Positions 1-7,623 are shown, counted from the stretch's first letter. The stretch: 13,488 nucleotides of DNA from Thiotrichaceae bacterium (GCA_024762625.1 JANTHA010000026.1:1-13488), one strand, 5' to 3'. Notes: a model not told the origin generated them from the sequence alone. A program made the numbers and translations.

Positions 1-1
1 A

Positions 2-37
2 CCTATGACACTTATAGACAGGTTAAAACACATATGA
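2..37 (+). CDS. Possible 3' end of an upstream gene (partial)
   Basis: One reading frame is open from the left edge and ends in TGA at 35-37. That stop overlaps the ATG of the moxR-like gene at 34-36 as ATGA, the usual arrangement of translationally coupled genes. The visible tail would read PMTLIDRLKHI. In many gammaproteobacteria a membrane protein such as DUF4350 precedes moxR, so such a gene is plausible here, but eleven codons are far too few to identify a family. The call rests only on the overlap geometry and is inference. Confidence 0.35.
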   Translation, partial: PMTLIDRLKHI

Positions 38-1017
38 CGGGCTTGGCGGGAACAAACATGACGCTGGAACAGGCCAGCGAGCTGGCGCAGCAACTCAAGC
101 AGGAGATCGGCAAGGCGGTTATCGGTCAGAAGCAGGTCATCCATGAAACGTTGATTGCGCTGATTGCGGGCGGCAATGTGCTGATTGAAGGCGTGCCGGG
201 GCTGGGCAAAACCCTGCTGGTGCGCGCGCTCGCAGCGACTTTCTCCGGGCAATTCAACCGCATTCAGTTTACCCCTGATCTGATGCCCGCCGATGTTACC
301 GGTCATACGCTGTATGATATGAACAGCAAGGAGTTCAGCGTACGCAAGGGGCCGGTGTTCACCAATCTGTTGCTCGCCGATGAGGTCAATCGCGCGCCCG
401 CCAAAACACAGTCCGCGCTGCTGGAAGTGATGCAGGAAAGGCAGGTCACCATTGAGGGCGTCGCTCATCACGTACCGCTTCCCTTCATGACGCTGGCGAC
501 CCAGAATCCGCTAGAGCAGGAAGGCACCTATCCGCTACCGGAGGCGCAACTGGATCGTTTCCTGCTTAAAATCTTCATTAATTACCCAGAAAATGGCGAA
601 GAAAACCTGATGGTTGCCGCCGTCACCAACCATCAAACCGGCGATCAACTCGATATTTCCAAGGTGCAGGCAATCGCTACGCCTGAAACCATCCAGGCGA
701 TGCAGGCGCTCGCGGCCGAAGTCGAGGCCGATCAAAGCGTGATTGACTATGCGGTGCGCATTGTGGGCGCCACGCGCGATGGTCAGGGGCTAAGCATCGG
801 CGCCGGTCCTCGCGGCAGCATCTCACTGATCCGCGCCGCGCGCGCCCAGGCCATGTTGCATGCGCGCAATTACATCACACCGGACGACATCAAGGACATC
901 GCCCTGCCGGTGTTGCGTCACCGCGTTGGCCTTGCGCCGGAAATGGAGCTGGAAGGCTACTCTCCGGATCAGATTCTGCAGGGCATACTGGACAAGGTTG
1001 AAGCGCCAAGGCGATAA
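34..1017 (+). CDS. MoxR-family AAA+ ATPase
   Basis: A MoxR-type AAA+ ATPase of 327 residues, the normal size for the family. Visible motifs are Walker A GVPGLGKT (53-60), Walker B LLLADEVNRAP (112-122), sensor 1 TQNP (156-159) and a sensor-2 region GAGPRGS (256-262), followed by the C-terminal helical lid. MoxR proteins are thought to act as chaperone-like ATPases that work with DUF58 or VWA-domain partners on envelope or metal-enzyme maturation; the target here is unknown. The partner DUF58 gene lies downstream but is separated by a GH114-like gene. The start at 34 is favoured by its ATGA overlap with an upstream frame. ATG 58 is an alternative, and the frame is also open to the left edge, so an earlier start cannot be excluded. 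Confidence 0.93.
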   Translation: MTGLAGTNMTLEQASELAQQLKQEIGKAVIGQKQVIHETLIALIAGGNVLIEGVPGLGKTLLVRALAATFSGQFNRIQFTPDLMPADVTGHTLYDMNSKEFSVRKGPVFTNLLLADEVNRAPAKTQSALLEVMQERQVTIEGVAHHVPLPFMTLATQNPLEQEGTYPLPEAQLDRFLLKIFINYPENGEENLMVAAVTNHQTGDQLDISKVQAIATPETIQAMQALAAEVEADQSVIDYAVRIVGATRDGQGLSIGAGPRGSISLIRAARAQAMLHARNYITPDDIKDIALPVLRHRVGLAPEMELEGYSPDQILQGILDKVEAPRR

Positions 1018-1036
1018 TCTTTTTGGAGTATCTCTA

Positions 1037-1147
1037 ATGAACCATACAGGCGCATCATTCTTAATGATGCATCGTTTAGCGTATTCTGTATCAATATGCT
1101 TCAATCCTTTTATCATGAAATCACGGTTGAGATTACTTCAGATCTGA
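1037..1147 (+). CDS. Possible small ORF of 36 codons
   Basis: An ATG at 1037 is preceded by TGGAG (1024-1028) at eight-base spacing, a good ribosome binding site. It opens a 36-codon frame ending in TGA at 1145-1147. The peptide is hydrophobic in its middle and basic at its end (MKSRLRLLQ), which could suit a small membrane peptide. I recognise no family. The reading frame contains a perfect hairpin (1052-1070). It may equally be a decayed gene end or a chance ORF behind moxR; the ribosome binding site is the only positive evidence. Confidence 0.25.
   Translation: MNHTGASFLMMHRLAYSVSICFNPFIMKSRLRLLQI
1052..1070 (+). repeat. Perfect inverted repeat after moxR
   Basis: GCATCATT (1052-1059) and AATGATGC (1063-1070) form an eight-base-pair stem around the loop CTT. 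No run of T follows, so it is not a classical Rho-independent terminator. It could be an RNA processing or stability hairpin between moxR and the GH114-like gene, or an operator-like palindrome. Confidence 0.4.
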
Positions 1148-1169
1148 ACAGAGCAAGAGGAAATATCAA

Positions 1170-2474
1170 ATGAAATTGTCATCAAGAGTCCGGATTCTTA
1201 TTGCATCTATATTTATTTGCTTCTCATGGATTAACCCTGTGCTTGGCGAAACGCTTGATGTGACGGCTATCCGTCCGTATGCAGGCTCCAGCATCAGCAA
1301 ACAACCCCTGGATGTCCTTTCCAGAATGGAGTTAAGCGGCGCTCAGGACAACTGGTCGAGCTATATTGAAGCCTCGCCTGGAAAAAAACGCTTCGCGGCT
1401 GTTTTTTCTTTCAGAACGAAGCAGAAAAAAAACTGGGACAGTATCCAGCTTGATGTCAATACCATCGGCGAGGCGGCCAGATCACAAAAATGGATTTTCA
1501 AGTTACGCGACTTTAAGAATAAAAAATGGGTTACTATTGGAAACAATAAAAAAGCGCAAGACTGGAAATGGCACCATCAGTTGCTAACCGTGAATAAAAA
1601 TGTTGCAAATTATCTTAGCCGGAATGGCGCAATCCGTGTGTTGTACTGGTCAAATAATAACCTCGATGTGAGCAATATTGATTTAATGCGCATCCATTTA
1701 TCTGAAGCTTCAAATCAGGATTGGTGGAAACCTTCGCCCCAGGAAAACCTGAGCTGGCAATGGCAAATCAATGGTCGTCTTAACACAGATATTGACGTTG
1801 ATATGTTCGATGTCGACCTGTTTGATACCCCCAAACAGACCATTCAATCATTAAAGGATGCTGGCAAAATCGTAGTTTGCTATTTTAGCGCTGGAACCTA
1901 TGAAGGATGGCGCGAAGACTGGAAACAATTTTTTCCCTTTATACAGGGCGACCACTACACAGGTAATAAACCGCCTTTTGCAGGCAAGATGGCCGACTGG
2001 GATGAACGCTGGCTGGACATACGGCGTATCGATTTGCTCGCAAACATCATGAAATCCAGACTAGATCTCGCCGTACAAAAAGGATGCGACGCCGTTGAGC
2101 CGGATAATGTGGACGCCTTTACCAATCATGCTGAAACCAGACTCCCGTTAACTGGTCAGGATCAGTTGATTTACAATAAGTGGATTGCAAAACAGGCGCA
2201 TATTCGAGGGCTCTCTGTCGGCTTGAAAAATGACATTGAACAGCTGCCGGATCTTGTCGGAGATTTTGACTGGGCGCTGAATGAACAATGCTTTCAGTAT
2301 CAAGAATGCAATAACTATAATATCTTTATCGCAGCCAATAAGGCTGTCTTCGGCGTAGAATACCAGGGTCGTCCTTCCAGATTCTGTCGTCAGGCTAACG
2401 CCAGTCATTTCTTCTGGTTAAAGAAACGAAAAACATTAGATGCCTGGCGTATTGGTTGCGAAAACTACCGATAA
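1170..2474 (+). CDS. Secreted GH114-family (endo-alpha-1,4-polygalactosaminidase-like) protein
   Basis: A 434-residue exported protein. An N-terminal signal peptide has a basic start, a hydrophobic core at about 8-20 and a likely cleavage after VLG (26). Residues about 30-180 form a beta-rich region rich in Trp that may be a carbohydrate-binding jelly roll; this is inference. Residues about 185-434 match the GH114/TM1410-like TIM barrel. Visible conserved segments are DVDLFDTP (214-221), CYFSAGTYE (237-245), WLDIR (281-285), VEPDNVDAF (309-317), GLKND (351-355) and NEQCFQYQEC (371-380). Characterised GH114 enzymes cleave galactosaminogalactan-type polymers; the substrate here is not predictable. 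The start has AGAGG at nine-base spacing. The gene sits between moxR and DUF58, which are usually adjacent. It is much AT-richer than moxR: the row 1501-1560 has 19 G+C of 60, against 37 of 60 at 361-420 in moxR. This suggests acquisition. Confidence 0.87.
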   Translation: MKLSSRVRILIASIFICFSWINPVLGETLDVTAIRPYAGSSISKQPLDVLSRMELSGAQDNWSSYIEASPGKKRFAAVFSFRTKQKKNWDSIQLDVNTIGEAARSQKWIFKLRDFKNKKWVTIGNNKKAQDWKWHHQLLTVNKNVANYLSRNGAIRVLYWSNNNLDVSNIDLMRIHLSEASNQDWWKPSPQENLSWQWQINGRLNTDIDVDMFDVDLFDTPKQTIQSLKDAGKIVVCYFSAGTYEGWREDWKQFFPFIQGDHYTGNKPPFAGKMADWDERWLDIRRIDLLANIMKSRLDLAVQKGCDAVEPDNVDAFTNHAETRLPLTGQDQLIYNKWIAKQAHIRGLSVGLKNDIEQLPDLVGDFDWALNEQCFQYQECNNYNIFIAANKAVFGVEYQGRPSRFCRQANASHFFWLKKRKTLDAWRIGCENYR

Positions 2475-2488
2475 AACGCAAAAATGAT

Positions 2489-3826
2489 ATGCGTATTATG
2501 CCTTTTTTCCCAGATAAGAACGCTTTTTACCTGCTGACGGGTCTTGCCCTGCTGGGTCTGTTCGCGAGCTTCTGGCCCGTTCTGCTTTCCGTCTGGAAAC
2601 TGGCGCTGCTCGCAGCGGGACTGCTACTGTTGATTGATCTGGTGCTGGTTCAAATCATGCAGCCGATTGAGGTAGAGCGCGATCTGCCCGGCTCTTTGCC
2701 GCTAGGCGTAAGTCGTCTGGTCAGTCTGCGAATTCACAACAAAGCCAAAAACAGCCGTCGACTAAGCGTTTACGATCACTTCCCCACACAGGTTCAAAGC
2801 GAAGGACTGCCTGTCAGTTTAAGCATTCCGGGCGGTCAGCATGCCGATATCAGCTATAAGATCACGCCCATCGAACGCGGTCGTCTGCTATTTCCGCAGG
2901 TGCAAATCCGCTTACAATCGCCGCTTGGTTTCTGGCAACGTTCAATTTTGCTGCCGCTGCGGGGCGAAACCCACGTTTACCCTAACTTTGCGGCGATTTC
3001 GAATTACGCGCTACTGGCCACAGACAATAACCTCAGTCAGATGGGCATCATCAAGAAACGTCGCCGCGGCGATGGACTGGATTTCCACCAGTTGCGCGAA
3101 TACCGGGAGGGAGACAGCCTGCGCCAAATTGACTGGAAAGCCACCTCGCGCATGCAAAAGCTGATTTCACGCGAATATCAGGACGAGCGCGACCAGGAAA
3201 TCATTTTCATGCTCGATTGCGGTCATCGCATGCTCGCCAAGGATGATGAGCTTTCCCATTTTGATCACACGCTGAACGCCTTGTTGCTATTATCTTATGT
3301 CGCCTTGAAACAGGGCGACGCAGTCGGACTCAGCGCCTTTTCCGGGGCGTATTCCGGATCTGATCAACAACGCTGGCTCGCGCCGCGCAAAGGCCAGCAT
3401 AACGTGCAAACCATTCTGAATAGCGTCTATGACCTGCAACCCGGCAGCGAAGCGCCTGATTACGCCAAAGCCGCGACCGACCTGCTGGTTCGTCATAAAA
3501 AACGCGCGCTGGTGATTATACTTACCAATGTGCGAGATGAAGATAACGATGAACTGCTGCCCGCCGTTCAATTGCTGAGAAAGCGCCATCTGGTATTGGT
3601 CGCCAGCCTGCGCGAAAGCAGTTTTGAAAATACCCTAGAACAGCCGGTAAGCAAGCTGCAGACCGCCATTAATAACGCTGCAACACATCACTACCTGCAA
3701 TACCGCAAACAGACTTTCGACAAACTCAGCAATAGCGGGATCAATACGCTGGACGTCAGTCCTGACAAACTCACCGTAGAATTAATCAACGCCTATCTTG
3801 GCATCAAACGCAGCGGCGCGCTTTAA
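2489..3826 (+). CDS. DUF58 domain membrane protein
   Basis: A DUF58 protein of 445 residues from this start. Two transmembrane helices lie near 13-31 and 35-56. They are followed by a beta-rich region (about 60-165), the DUF58 signature with FHQLREYREGDSLRQIDWKATSR (199-221), and a VWA-like fold beginning MLDCGHRM (241-248), in which the metal-binding DxSxS motif is degenerate, as is common in this family. DUF58 proteins partner with MoxR ATPases and are linked to envelope functions; the exact role is unknown. No transglutaminase, VWA or TPR genes, often seen downstream, follow here. The start is uncertain: ATG 2489 lies 14 bases after the GH114 stop and has no strong ribosome binding site; ATG 2498 and TTG 2456 (overlapping the GH114 end) are alternatives. 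Confidence 0.9.
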   Translation: MRIMPFFPDKNAFYLLTGLALLGLFASFWPVLLSVWKLALLAAGLLLLIDLVLVQIMQPIEVERDLPGSLPLGVSRLVSLRIHNKAKNSRRLSVYDHFPTQVQSEGLPVSLSIPGGQHADISYKITPIERGRLLFPQVQIRLQSPLGFWQRSILLPLRGETHVYPNFAAISNYALLATDNNLSQMGIIKKRRRGDGLDFHQLREYREGDSLRQIDWKATSRMQKLISREYQDERDQEIIFMLDCGHRMLAKDDELSHFDHTLNALLLLSYVALKQGDAVGLSAFSGAYSGSDQQRWLAPRKGQHNVQTILNSVYDLQPGSEAPDYAKAATDLLVRHKKRALVIILTNVRDEDNDELLPAVQLLRKRHLVLVASLRESSFENTLEQPVSKLQTAINNAATHHYLQYRKQTFDKLSNSGINTLDVSPDKLTVELINAYLGIKRSGAL

Positions 3827-3875
3827 CTGCCGTGATTCTGGTTATTTACCGGTTCATTGAGCTGGCGGACATCTT

Positions 3876-3913
3876 AGGCGCTGCGTTAGCCCGAATTTTT
3901 ATGCTAATGCCTA
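3876..3913 (+). repeat. Hairpin in the convergent intergenic region
   Basis: GCGTTAGC (3883-3890) can pair with GCTAATGC (3903-3910) over eight pairs including one G-U in plus-strand RNA. An alternative fold adds TAGGC (3876-3880) with GCCTA (3909-3913) around a bulge. The T run lies in the loop rather than after the stem, so it is not a textbook terminator. It sits just after DUF58 and could limit read-through. Confidence 0.35.
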
Positions 3914-3951
3914 CAGGAAATGAAGGTTAAAGTGATAGGCGCTCTGCATCT

Positions 3952-3969
3952 CTTTATTGATTAATAAAG
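3952..3969. terminator. Weak candidate terminator between convergent genes
   Basis: CTTTATT (3952-3958) and AATAAAG (3963-3969) form a seven-pair AU-rich stem with loop GATT, just beyond the SGNH gene stop at 3978. The symmetry would serve both the DUF58 gene and the convergent SGNH gene. The stem is AT-rich and has no T run, so termination strength is doubtful. Confidence 0.3.
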
Positions 3970-3977
3970 CAGCAGGT

Positions 3978-4778
3978 CTAAGGCGTTGATCCATCCTTTT
4001 CCTTTGGCTCCATATTTGATTTTTGACGCCTCGCATTACTGGAACTGGAAGGATTCTGTACCTCATACCGAAGCTCAGACTTCATCAGAATTGGCCGCAG
4101 ACTATCCCGCCATATCACATAACCTTCTCTCTTCATGTGCAGATTATCCTTATTGAAGATATTTTTCCGCGGTTTGCCTTCATCATTCAACATGCCGGAA
4201 GCAAGATCCACAAAGGTGAGTCGCTTATCTTCTGCGCACTTCCTTGAGATAAGGCGGTTGGCTTCCTTCATCATGGGCCATAATCGCCAGCGCTTGATGC
4301 TGGGTTTTATGGACAAAAAGTAGATGCGACATGTCGGCAATTGCTTATGCACCTTTTCAACGAACTTGCTGAACGTGCTGGCAATCATCTTTGGCGAAAT
4401 GCCTTGAGCAACATCATTATCGCCTTCGTAGACAAGGATTGCGCGAGGCTTGTAAGGAAGCACGATCCTGTCGGCATAATAAAGCGCATCGTTCATATTG
4501 CTGCCGCCAAAACCGCGTGGAATTATTGTCAGAGGCGCCAGGTCGTTTTGAATGGTTTCACTCCAAATCGCCATGCTTGAACTGCCAACACCAACCAGCG
4601 CGCCCTGCGGCGGAGCTTGTTTCTTATCCATCGCCTCGAAGCGCTGAATCGCTTTTTCAAAACGCTCGGGACTGCCGTATTCCTTACCGCCCACTAAACC
4701 AACGTCTTGCGCCATACAATGCAAATTCATGGTTAACAAAACGAAAGTCATGCAAATAGTCAGTATTATTGATCTCAT
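3978..4778 (-). CDS. Secreted SGNH/GDSL-type hydrolase
   Basis: A 266-residue exported SGNH hydrolase. A signal peptide covers about residues 1-23 (hydrophobic core about 4-18, cleavage probably after CMA). The four catalytic blocks are visible: nucleophile motif VGVGSSSM (62-69, Ser in a GSS variant of GDS), glycine block RGFGGS (88-93), EGDND (118-122, the Asn block) and DNLH (211-214, Asp-His dyad). SGNH enzymes are esterases, often removing acetyl groups from polysaccharides or lipids; the substrate is unknown. Residues after about 234 form a polar Ser/Lys-rich tail of about 33 residues without a recognised domain. ATG 4778 is chosen because AAGG lies nine bases upstream; a TTG at 4797-4799 would extend the protein by seven residues ahead of a normal signal peptide. 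It lies downstream of the ftsZ terminator, so it probably has its own promoter. Confidence 0.88.
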   Translation of the reverse strand: MRSIILTICMTFVLLTMNLHCMAQDVGLVGGKEYGSPERFEKAIQRFEAMDKKQAPPQGALVGVGSSSMAIWSETIQNDLAPLTIIPRGFGGSNMNDALYYADRIVLPYKPRAILVYEGDNDVAQGISPKMIASTFSKFVEKVHKQLPTCRIYFLSIKPSIKRWRLWPMMKEANRLISRKCAEDKRLTFVDLASGMLNDEGKPRKNIFNKDNLHMKREGYVIWRDSLRPILMKSELRYEVQNPSSSSNARRQKSNMEPKEKDGSTP

Positions 4779-4987
4779 ACTACAAAACCTTAAATCCAAA
4801 TTCCGTAGTTTATCGCCATGATGACAAACAAGCTTATGATTTTTTCATCTTAATAGCGCTTACTTTCCTTTCTCAGTAGGGTAAAGTCGCTTATGGTCAG
4901 ATCGTACAAGCTACCGGGATTTTGGCTAGGTGAGATTTGCTAGGCGCTTATCAAACAATGGTAAACAGACTGCATCAAAAATTAATC
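4779..4987 (-). other. Intergenic region upstream of the SGNH gene
   Basis: About 209 AT-rich bases between the ftsZ terminator and the SGNH start. The SGNH gene is probably transcribed from here on the minus strand. I looked for -35 and -10 boxes with normal spacing and found no convincing pair. No ORF with family character and no RNA gene is visible. Confidence 0.4.
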
Positions 4988-5013
4988 AAAAAAAAGGAGC
5001 GATAAACGCTCCT
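4988..5013 (-). terminator. Rho-independent terminator after ftsZ
   Basis: On the minus strand AGGAGCG (5013-5007) and CGCTCCT (5001-4995) form a seven-pair GC-rich stem around loop TTTAT, followed at once by a run of T (down to 4988). This is a textbook intrinsic terminator for transcription leftward from ftsZ. It lies about 80 bases past the ftsZ stop and separates the dcw cluster from the SGNH gene. Confidence 0.9.
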
Positions 5014-5037
5014 CAATATGAACAATTAACTTTTGTG

Positions 5038-5070
5038 CACAACAGGCAGGCTATGCGCGCGCCTGTTGTG
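5038..5070 (-). repeat. Ten-base-pair hairpin between ftsZ stop and terminator
   Basis: CACAACAGGC (5038-5047) and GCCTGTTGTG (5061-5070) are a perfect ten-base inverted repeat with a 13-base GC-rich loop. It lies 21 bases past the ftsZ stop and upstream of the intrinsic terminator in the ftsZ transcript. No T run follows on either strand, so it is unlikely to terminate by itself. A 3' mRNA stability element is possible. Confidence 0.6.
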
Positions 5071-5091
5071 AAATCTACTGGAAGATGCTTA

Positions 5092-6267
5092 TCAATCCGC
5101 CTGATTTCTTAAAAACGCGGGAATATCCAGATAACTTCCGTCAGTACCTGTCGCCTGCGGTTGTTGTTGAGGCTGCTGGGACTGCTGAGACTGGTATGAT
5201 GGCGCTGTATGGCCGCCTCCCATCGCCACTCTTGGCTGCTCAATTTCAACTGGACGCAAGCGATCATTTGGCTGGCGCTGAGGCTCTGGCACAGCCTGCA
5301 ATTCCGCTCCGATCTGACCCAGACCCGTGGCGACCAGTGTAACACGAATTTCATCGCTCATGTCAGGATCAATAACCGTTCCGACAACGACGGTCGCGTC
5401 ATCATGCGCAAATTCGCGTATTGCAGCGCCAACTTCTTCAAATTCATGAATGCCCATGTCCAGGCCAGCTGTCATATTTACCAGGATGCCTTTGGCGCCC
5501 TTGAGGTCAATATCATCCAGCAAGGGGCTGGAGATGGCCGCCTGTGCGGCTTTGGTAGCGCGATCGTCACCGCTTGCAACGCCGGTTCCCATCATGGACA
5601 TTCCCATTTCACTCATGACAGTGCGCACATCGGCAAAATCCACATTGATCAGGCCAGGACGCGTGATCAATTCAGCAATGCCCTGGACTGCGCCCAGCAA
5701 TACGTCATTGGCGGCCTTGAAAGCATCCAGCAAGGTGGTGTTCTTACCCAGCTCGGTCAATAATTTTGCATTCGGAATGGTGATTAAGGAATCCACATGC
5801 TCAGATAATTCAGCAATGCCGTCTTCAGCCGCTTTCATGCGCTTCGGACCTTCAAACGGGAATGGTTTGGTGACCACGCCCACTGTAAGAATACCCAGCT
5901 CTTTTGCCATCTCGGCCACAACTGGAGCGGCGCCTGTACCGGTTCCGCCGCCCATGCCTGCTGTGATAAACAGCATATCCGTGCTGCCAATCTTTTCCTT
6001 GATCAGTTCGCGGTCTTCCAGCGCTGATTCACGTCCAACTTCAGGGTTTGCGCCCGCGCCCAGTCCCTTGGTCAAACTGGTGCCGAGTTGCACCAGGTTT
6101 TTAACGCCGGAGCCTTCCAGCGCCTGCGCATCGGTATTGGCGCAAATAAATTCAACGCCTTCAATGCCCGCATCCAGCATGTTTTGTACAGCGTTTCCGC
6201 CGCCGCCGCCAACCCCAATTACCTTGATGTTTGCGTTTTGTACATCTGTATCCATTAATTCAAACAT
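5092..6267 (-). CDS. ftsZ: Cell division protein FtsZ
   Basis: Tubulin-like GTPase that polymerises into the Z ring and recruits the divisome on the inner face of the cytoplasmic membrane. The protein has 391 residues, a normal length. Visible features are the N-terminal nucleotide-binding region with [10 protein letters not shown] (18-27), the tubulin signature GGGTGTG (106-112) and the T7 synergy loop [11 protein letters not shown] (208-218, catalytic acids D210 and D213). A low-complexity Gln-rich linker (about 359-371) and the conserved C-terminal peptide [13 protein letters not shown] (379-391), which binds FtsA and ZipA, complete it. ATG 6267 has AGGAG at eight-base spacing. It lies 93 bases after ftsA, more than the tight spacing elsewhere in the cluster, and is the last gene before a strong terminator. 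lpxC does not follow it. Confidence 0.98.
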   Translation of the reverse strand: MFELMDTDVQNANIKVIGVGGGGGNAVQNMLDAGIEGVEFICANTDAQALEGSGVKNLVQLGTSLTKGLGAGANPEVGRESALEDRELIKEKIGSTDMLFITAGMGGGTGTGAAPVVAEMAKELGILTVGVVTKPFPFEGPKRMKAAEDGIAELSEHVDSLITIPNAKLLTELGKNTTLLDAFKAANDVLLGAVQGIAELITRPGLINVDFADVRTVMSEMGMSMMGTGVASGDDRATKAAQAAISSPLLDDIDLKGAKGILVNMTAGLDMGIHEFEEVGAAIREFAHDDATVVVGTVIDPDMSDEIRVTLVATGLGQIGAELQAVPEPQRQPNDRLRPVEIEQPRVAMGGGHTAPSYQSQQSQQPQQQPQATGTDGSYLDIPAFLRNQAD

Positions 6268-6360
6268 AGCCCTTACTCCTGTAAATTACGATGTGATAAA
6301 TAAATAAAAATAAATCTGAATGCTTCCTTCTAAAACATCCTTCAACTTCAATTCAAACAA
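6268..6360 (-). promoter_or_regulatory. AT-rich ftsA-ftsZ spacer, possible ftsZ promoter or leader
   Basis: The 93-base gap is far more AT-rich than the flanking genes. Read on the minus strand it starts with a run of three TTGAA-like units (6360-6340) and contains a T/A stretch with ATTT repeats (about 6313-6291), before the ftsZ ribosome binding site AGGAG (6280-6276). In other proteobacteria ftsZ has extra promoters near this point. I could not pick -35 and -10 boxes with confidence, so the role is inference. Confidence 0.3.
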
Positions 6361-7596
6361 CTATAGATTATTCCCAAACCAGCTTTTCATACGCTCCCAT
6401 AGATTATCTTCAGTGAGTTTTGAAAAACTTGGCGCGCCGCTATAAGCGTTCTGGGCCGCGCCATAAAGCAACAAACCTACCCCGGTCGCATGAATCGGAT
6501 TGGCGACTTCGCCGCTTAATCCGCCAACCCCTTTGGGCGCGCCCAGTCGAACCGGCATATGGAAAATTTCTTCAGCCAGTTCAATCGCTCCCCGAATCTT
6601 GGAGGAGCCGCCGGTGAGCACGATGCCAGCGCCAATACGTTCTGCATAACCGCTACGGCGCAGTTCCGCGAGAATCAGCGAAAACAATTCTTCATAGCGC
6701 GGCTCTATCACCGAAGCCAGTGTTTGCGTGGATAAGCCTCTGGACTCGCGATCTCCGATGCCAGGCACTTCGATGATTGAATCTTGAGTCACCAGTTGGC
6801 GCAAAGCGCAACCGTGATTAATCTTGAGATTTTCGGCAAAATCGGTGGAAGTGCGCACCGCGACTGCAATATCATTCGTGACCTGATCGCCGGCGATGGG
6901 GATCACCGCCGTATGTTGAATCGCGCCATTTAAAAATACAGCAATATCACTGGTGCCGCCGCCAATATCCACCATGCAGACGCCGAGTTCCTTTTCATCC
7001 TCATCCAGCACCGCATGGCTTGAGGCGACCTGTTCCAGCACGATGTCTTCAACATCCAGACCACAGCGATCCACGCATTTGATAATATTCTGCGCCGCGC
7101 TTTGCGCGCCAGTCACCAGATGCACCCGCGCTTCCAGACGCACTCCGGACATGCCGATCGGTTCGCGAATGCCCTCCTGCTGGTCGATCACATAGTCCTG
7201 CGGTAAAACATGTAAAATGCGCTGGTCTGCGGGGATCGCCACGGCGCGCGCCGCATCCATCACCCGATCCAGATCATTCTCGGTCACTTCCTTGTCCTTG
7301 ATCGCCACAATGCCGTGCGAATTCAGACTCTGAATATGGCTGCCCGCAATGCCTGCGTAGGCGGAATTGATATTGACGCCTGCCATCAACTCCGCCTCTT
7401 CAACCGCGCGCTGTATTGACTCGATGGTTGAATCAATATTCACCACCACGCCTTTTTTCATGCCGCGCGAAGGGCACTGGCCGATGCCGATAATTTCCAG
7501 TTCGCCTTCGTTGTTGACCTCGCCGATCAACGCAACAATTTTTGATGTCCCAATATCAAGTGCGACGACCATATTGCCCGCTTCGCTTACTGACAT
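6361..7596 (-). CDS. ftsA: Cell division protein FtsA
   Basis: Actin-like ATPase that tethers FtsZ filaments to the membrane and relays the signal to late division proteins. From this start it has 411 residues, close to the E. coli protein. Visible actin-fold motifs are phosphate-1 LDIGTSKI (13-20), phosphate-2 VDIGGGTSDIAV (209-220) and the adenosine segment GIVLTGGSSKI (324-334). CPSRGMKKG (41-49) and the 1C domain (about 84-162) are typical. The C-terminal LWERMKSWFGNNL (399-411) is the amphipathic membrane-targeting helix. ATG 7596 has AAGGAG at six-base spacing and matches the family N-terminus. ATG 7623 would add nine residues and also has a good site, AAGAGGA at seven bases. The gene follows ftsQ by about 110 bases and precedes ftsZ. 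Confidence 0.97.
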   Translation of the reverse strand: MSVSEAGNMVVALDIGTSKIVALIGEVNNEGELEIIGIGQCPSRGMKKGVVVNIDSTIESIQRAVEEAELMAGVNINSAYAGIAGSHIQSLNSHGIVAIKDKEVTENDLDRVMDAARAVAIPADQRILHVLPQDYVIDQQEGIREPIGMSGVRLEARVHLVTGAQSAAQNIIKCVDRCGLDVEDIVLEQVASSHAVLDEDEKELGVCMVDIGGGTSDIAVFLNGAIQHTAVIPIAGDQVTNDIAVAVRTSTDFAENLKINHGCALRQLVTQDSIIEVPGIGDRESRGLSTQTLASVIEPRYEELFSLILAELRRSGYAERIGAGIVLTGGSSKIRGAIELAEEIFHMPVRLGAPKGVGGLSGEVANPIHATGVGLLLYGAAQNAYSGAPSFSKLTEDNLWERMKSWFGNNL

Positions 7597-7623
7597 GGTT
7601 AACTCCTTAATTGGCTTACCCAT

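Noticed and set aside
3209..3240. Degenerate VWA metal site in DUF58 as a sign of inactivation
   Set aside because: DCG-type replacement of the DxSxS motif is common in DUF58 proteins, so it is not unusual here.
4391..4759. A 122-codon plus-strand frame opposite the SGNH gene
   Set aside because: The minus-strand gene has a signal peptide and all SGNH motifs, while this frame has only low-complexity basic sequence.
4779..4799. TTG start at 4799 for the SGNH gene
   Set aside because: ATG 4778 directly begins a normal signal peptide and has AAGG at nine bases; the TTG has no better support.
5154..5193. Gln-codon-rich repeat near the ftsZ 3' end as a separate repeat element
   Set aside because: It encodes the intrinsically variable Gln-rich linker of FtsZ, a normal location for low-complexity sequence.
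5450..6307. A 285-codon open frame on the plus strand opposite ftsZ
   Set aside because: It lies almost wholly antisense to a clear ftsZ, is biased in Ser/Pro/Ala as expected from the complement of conserved codons, and shows no family features.
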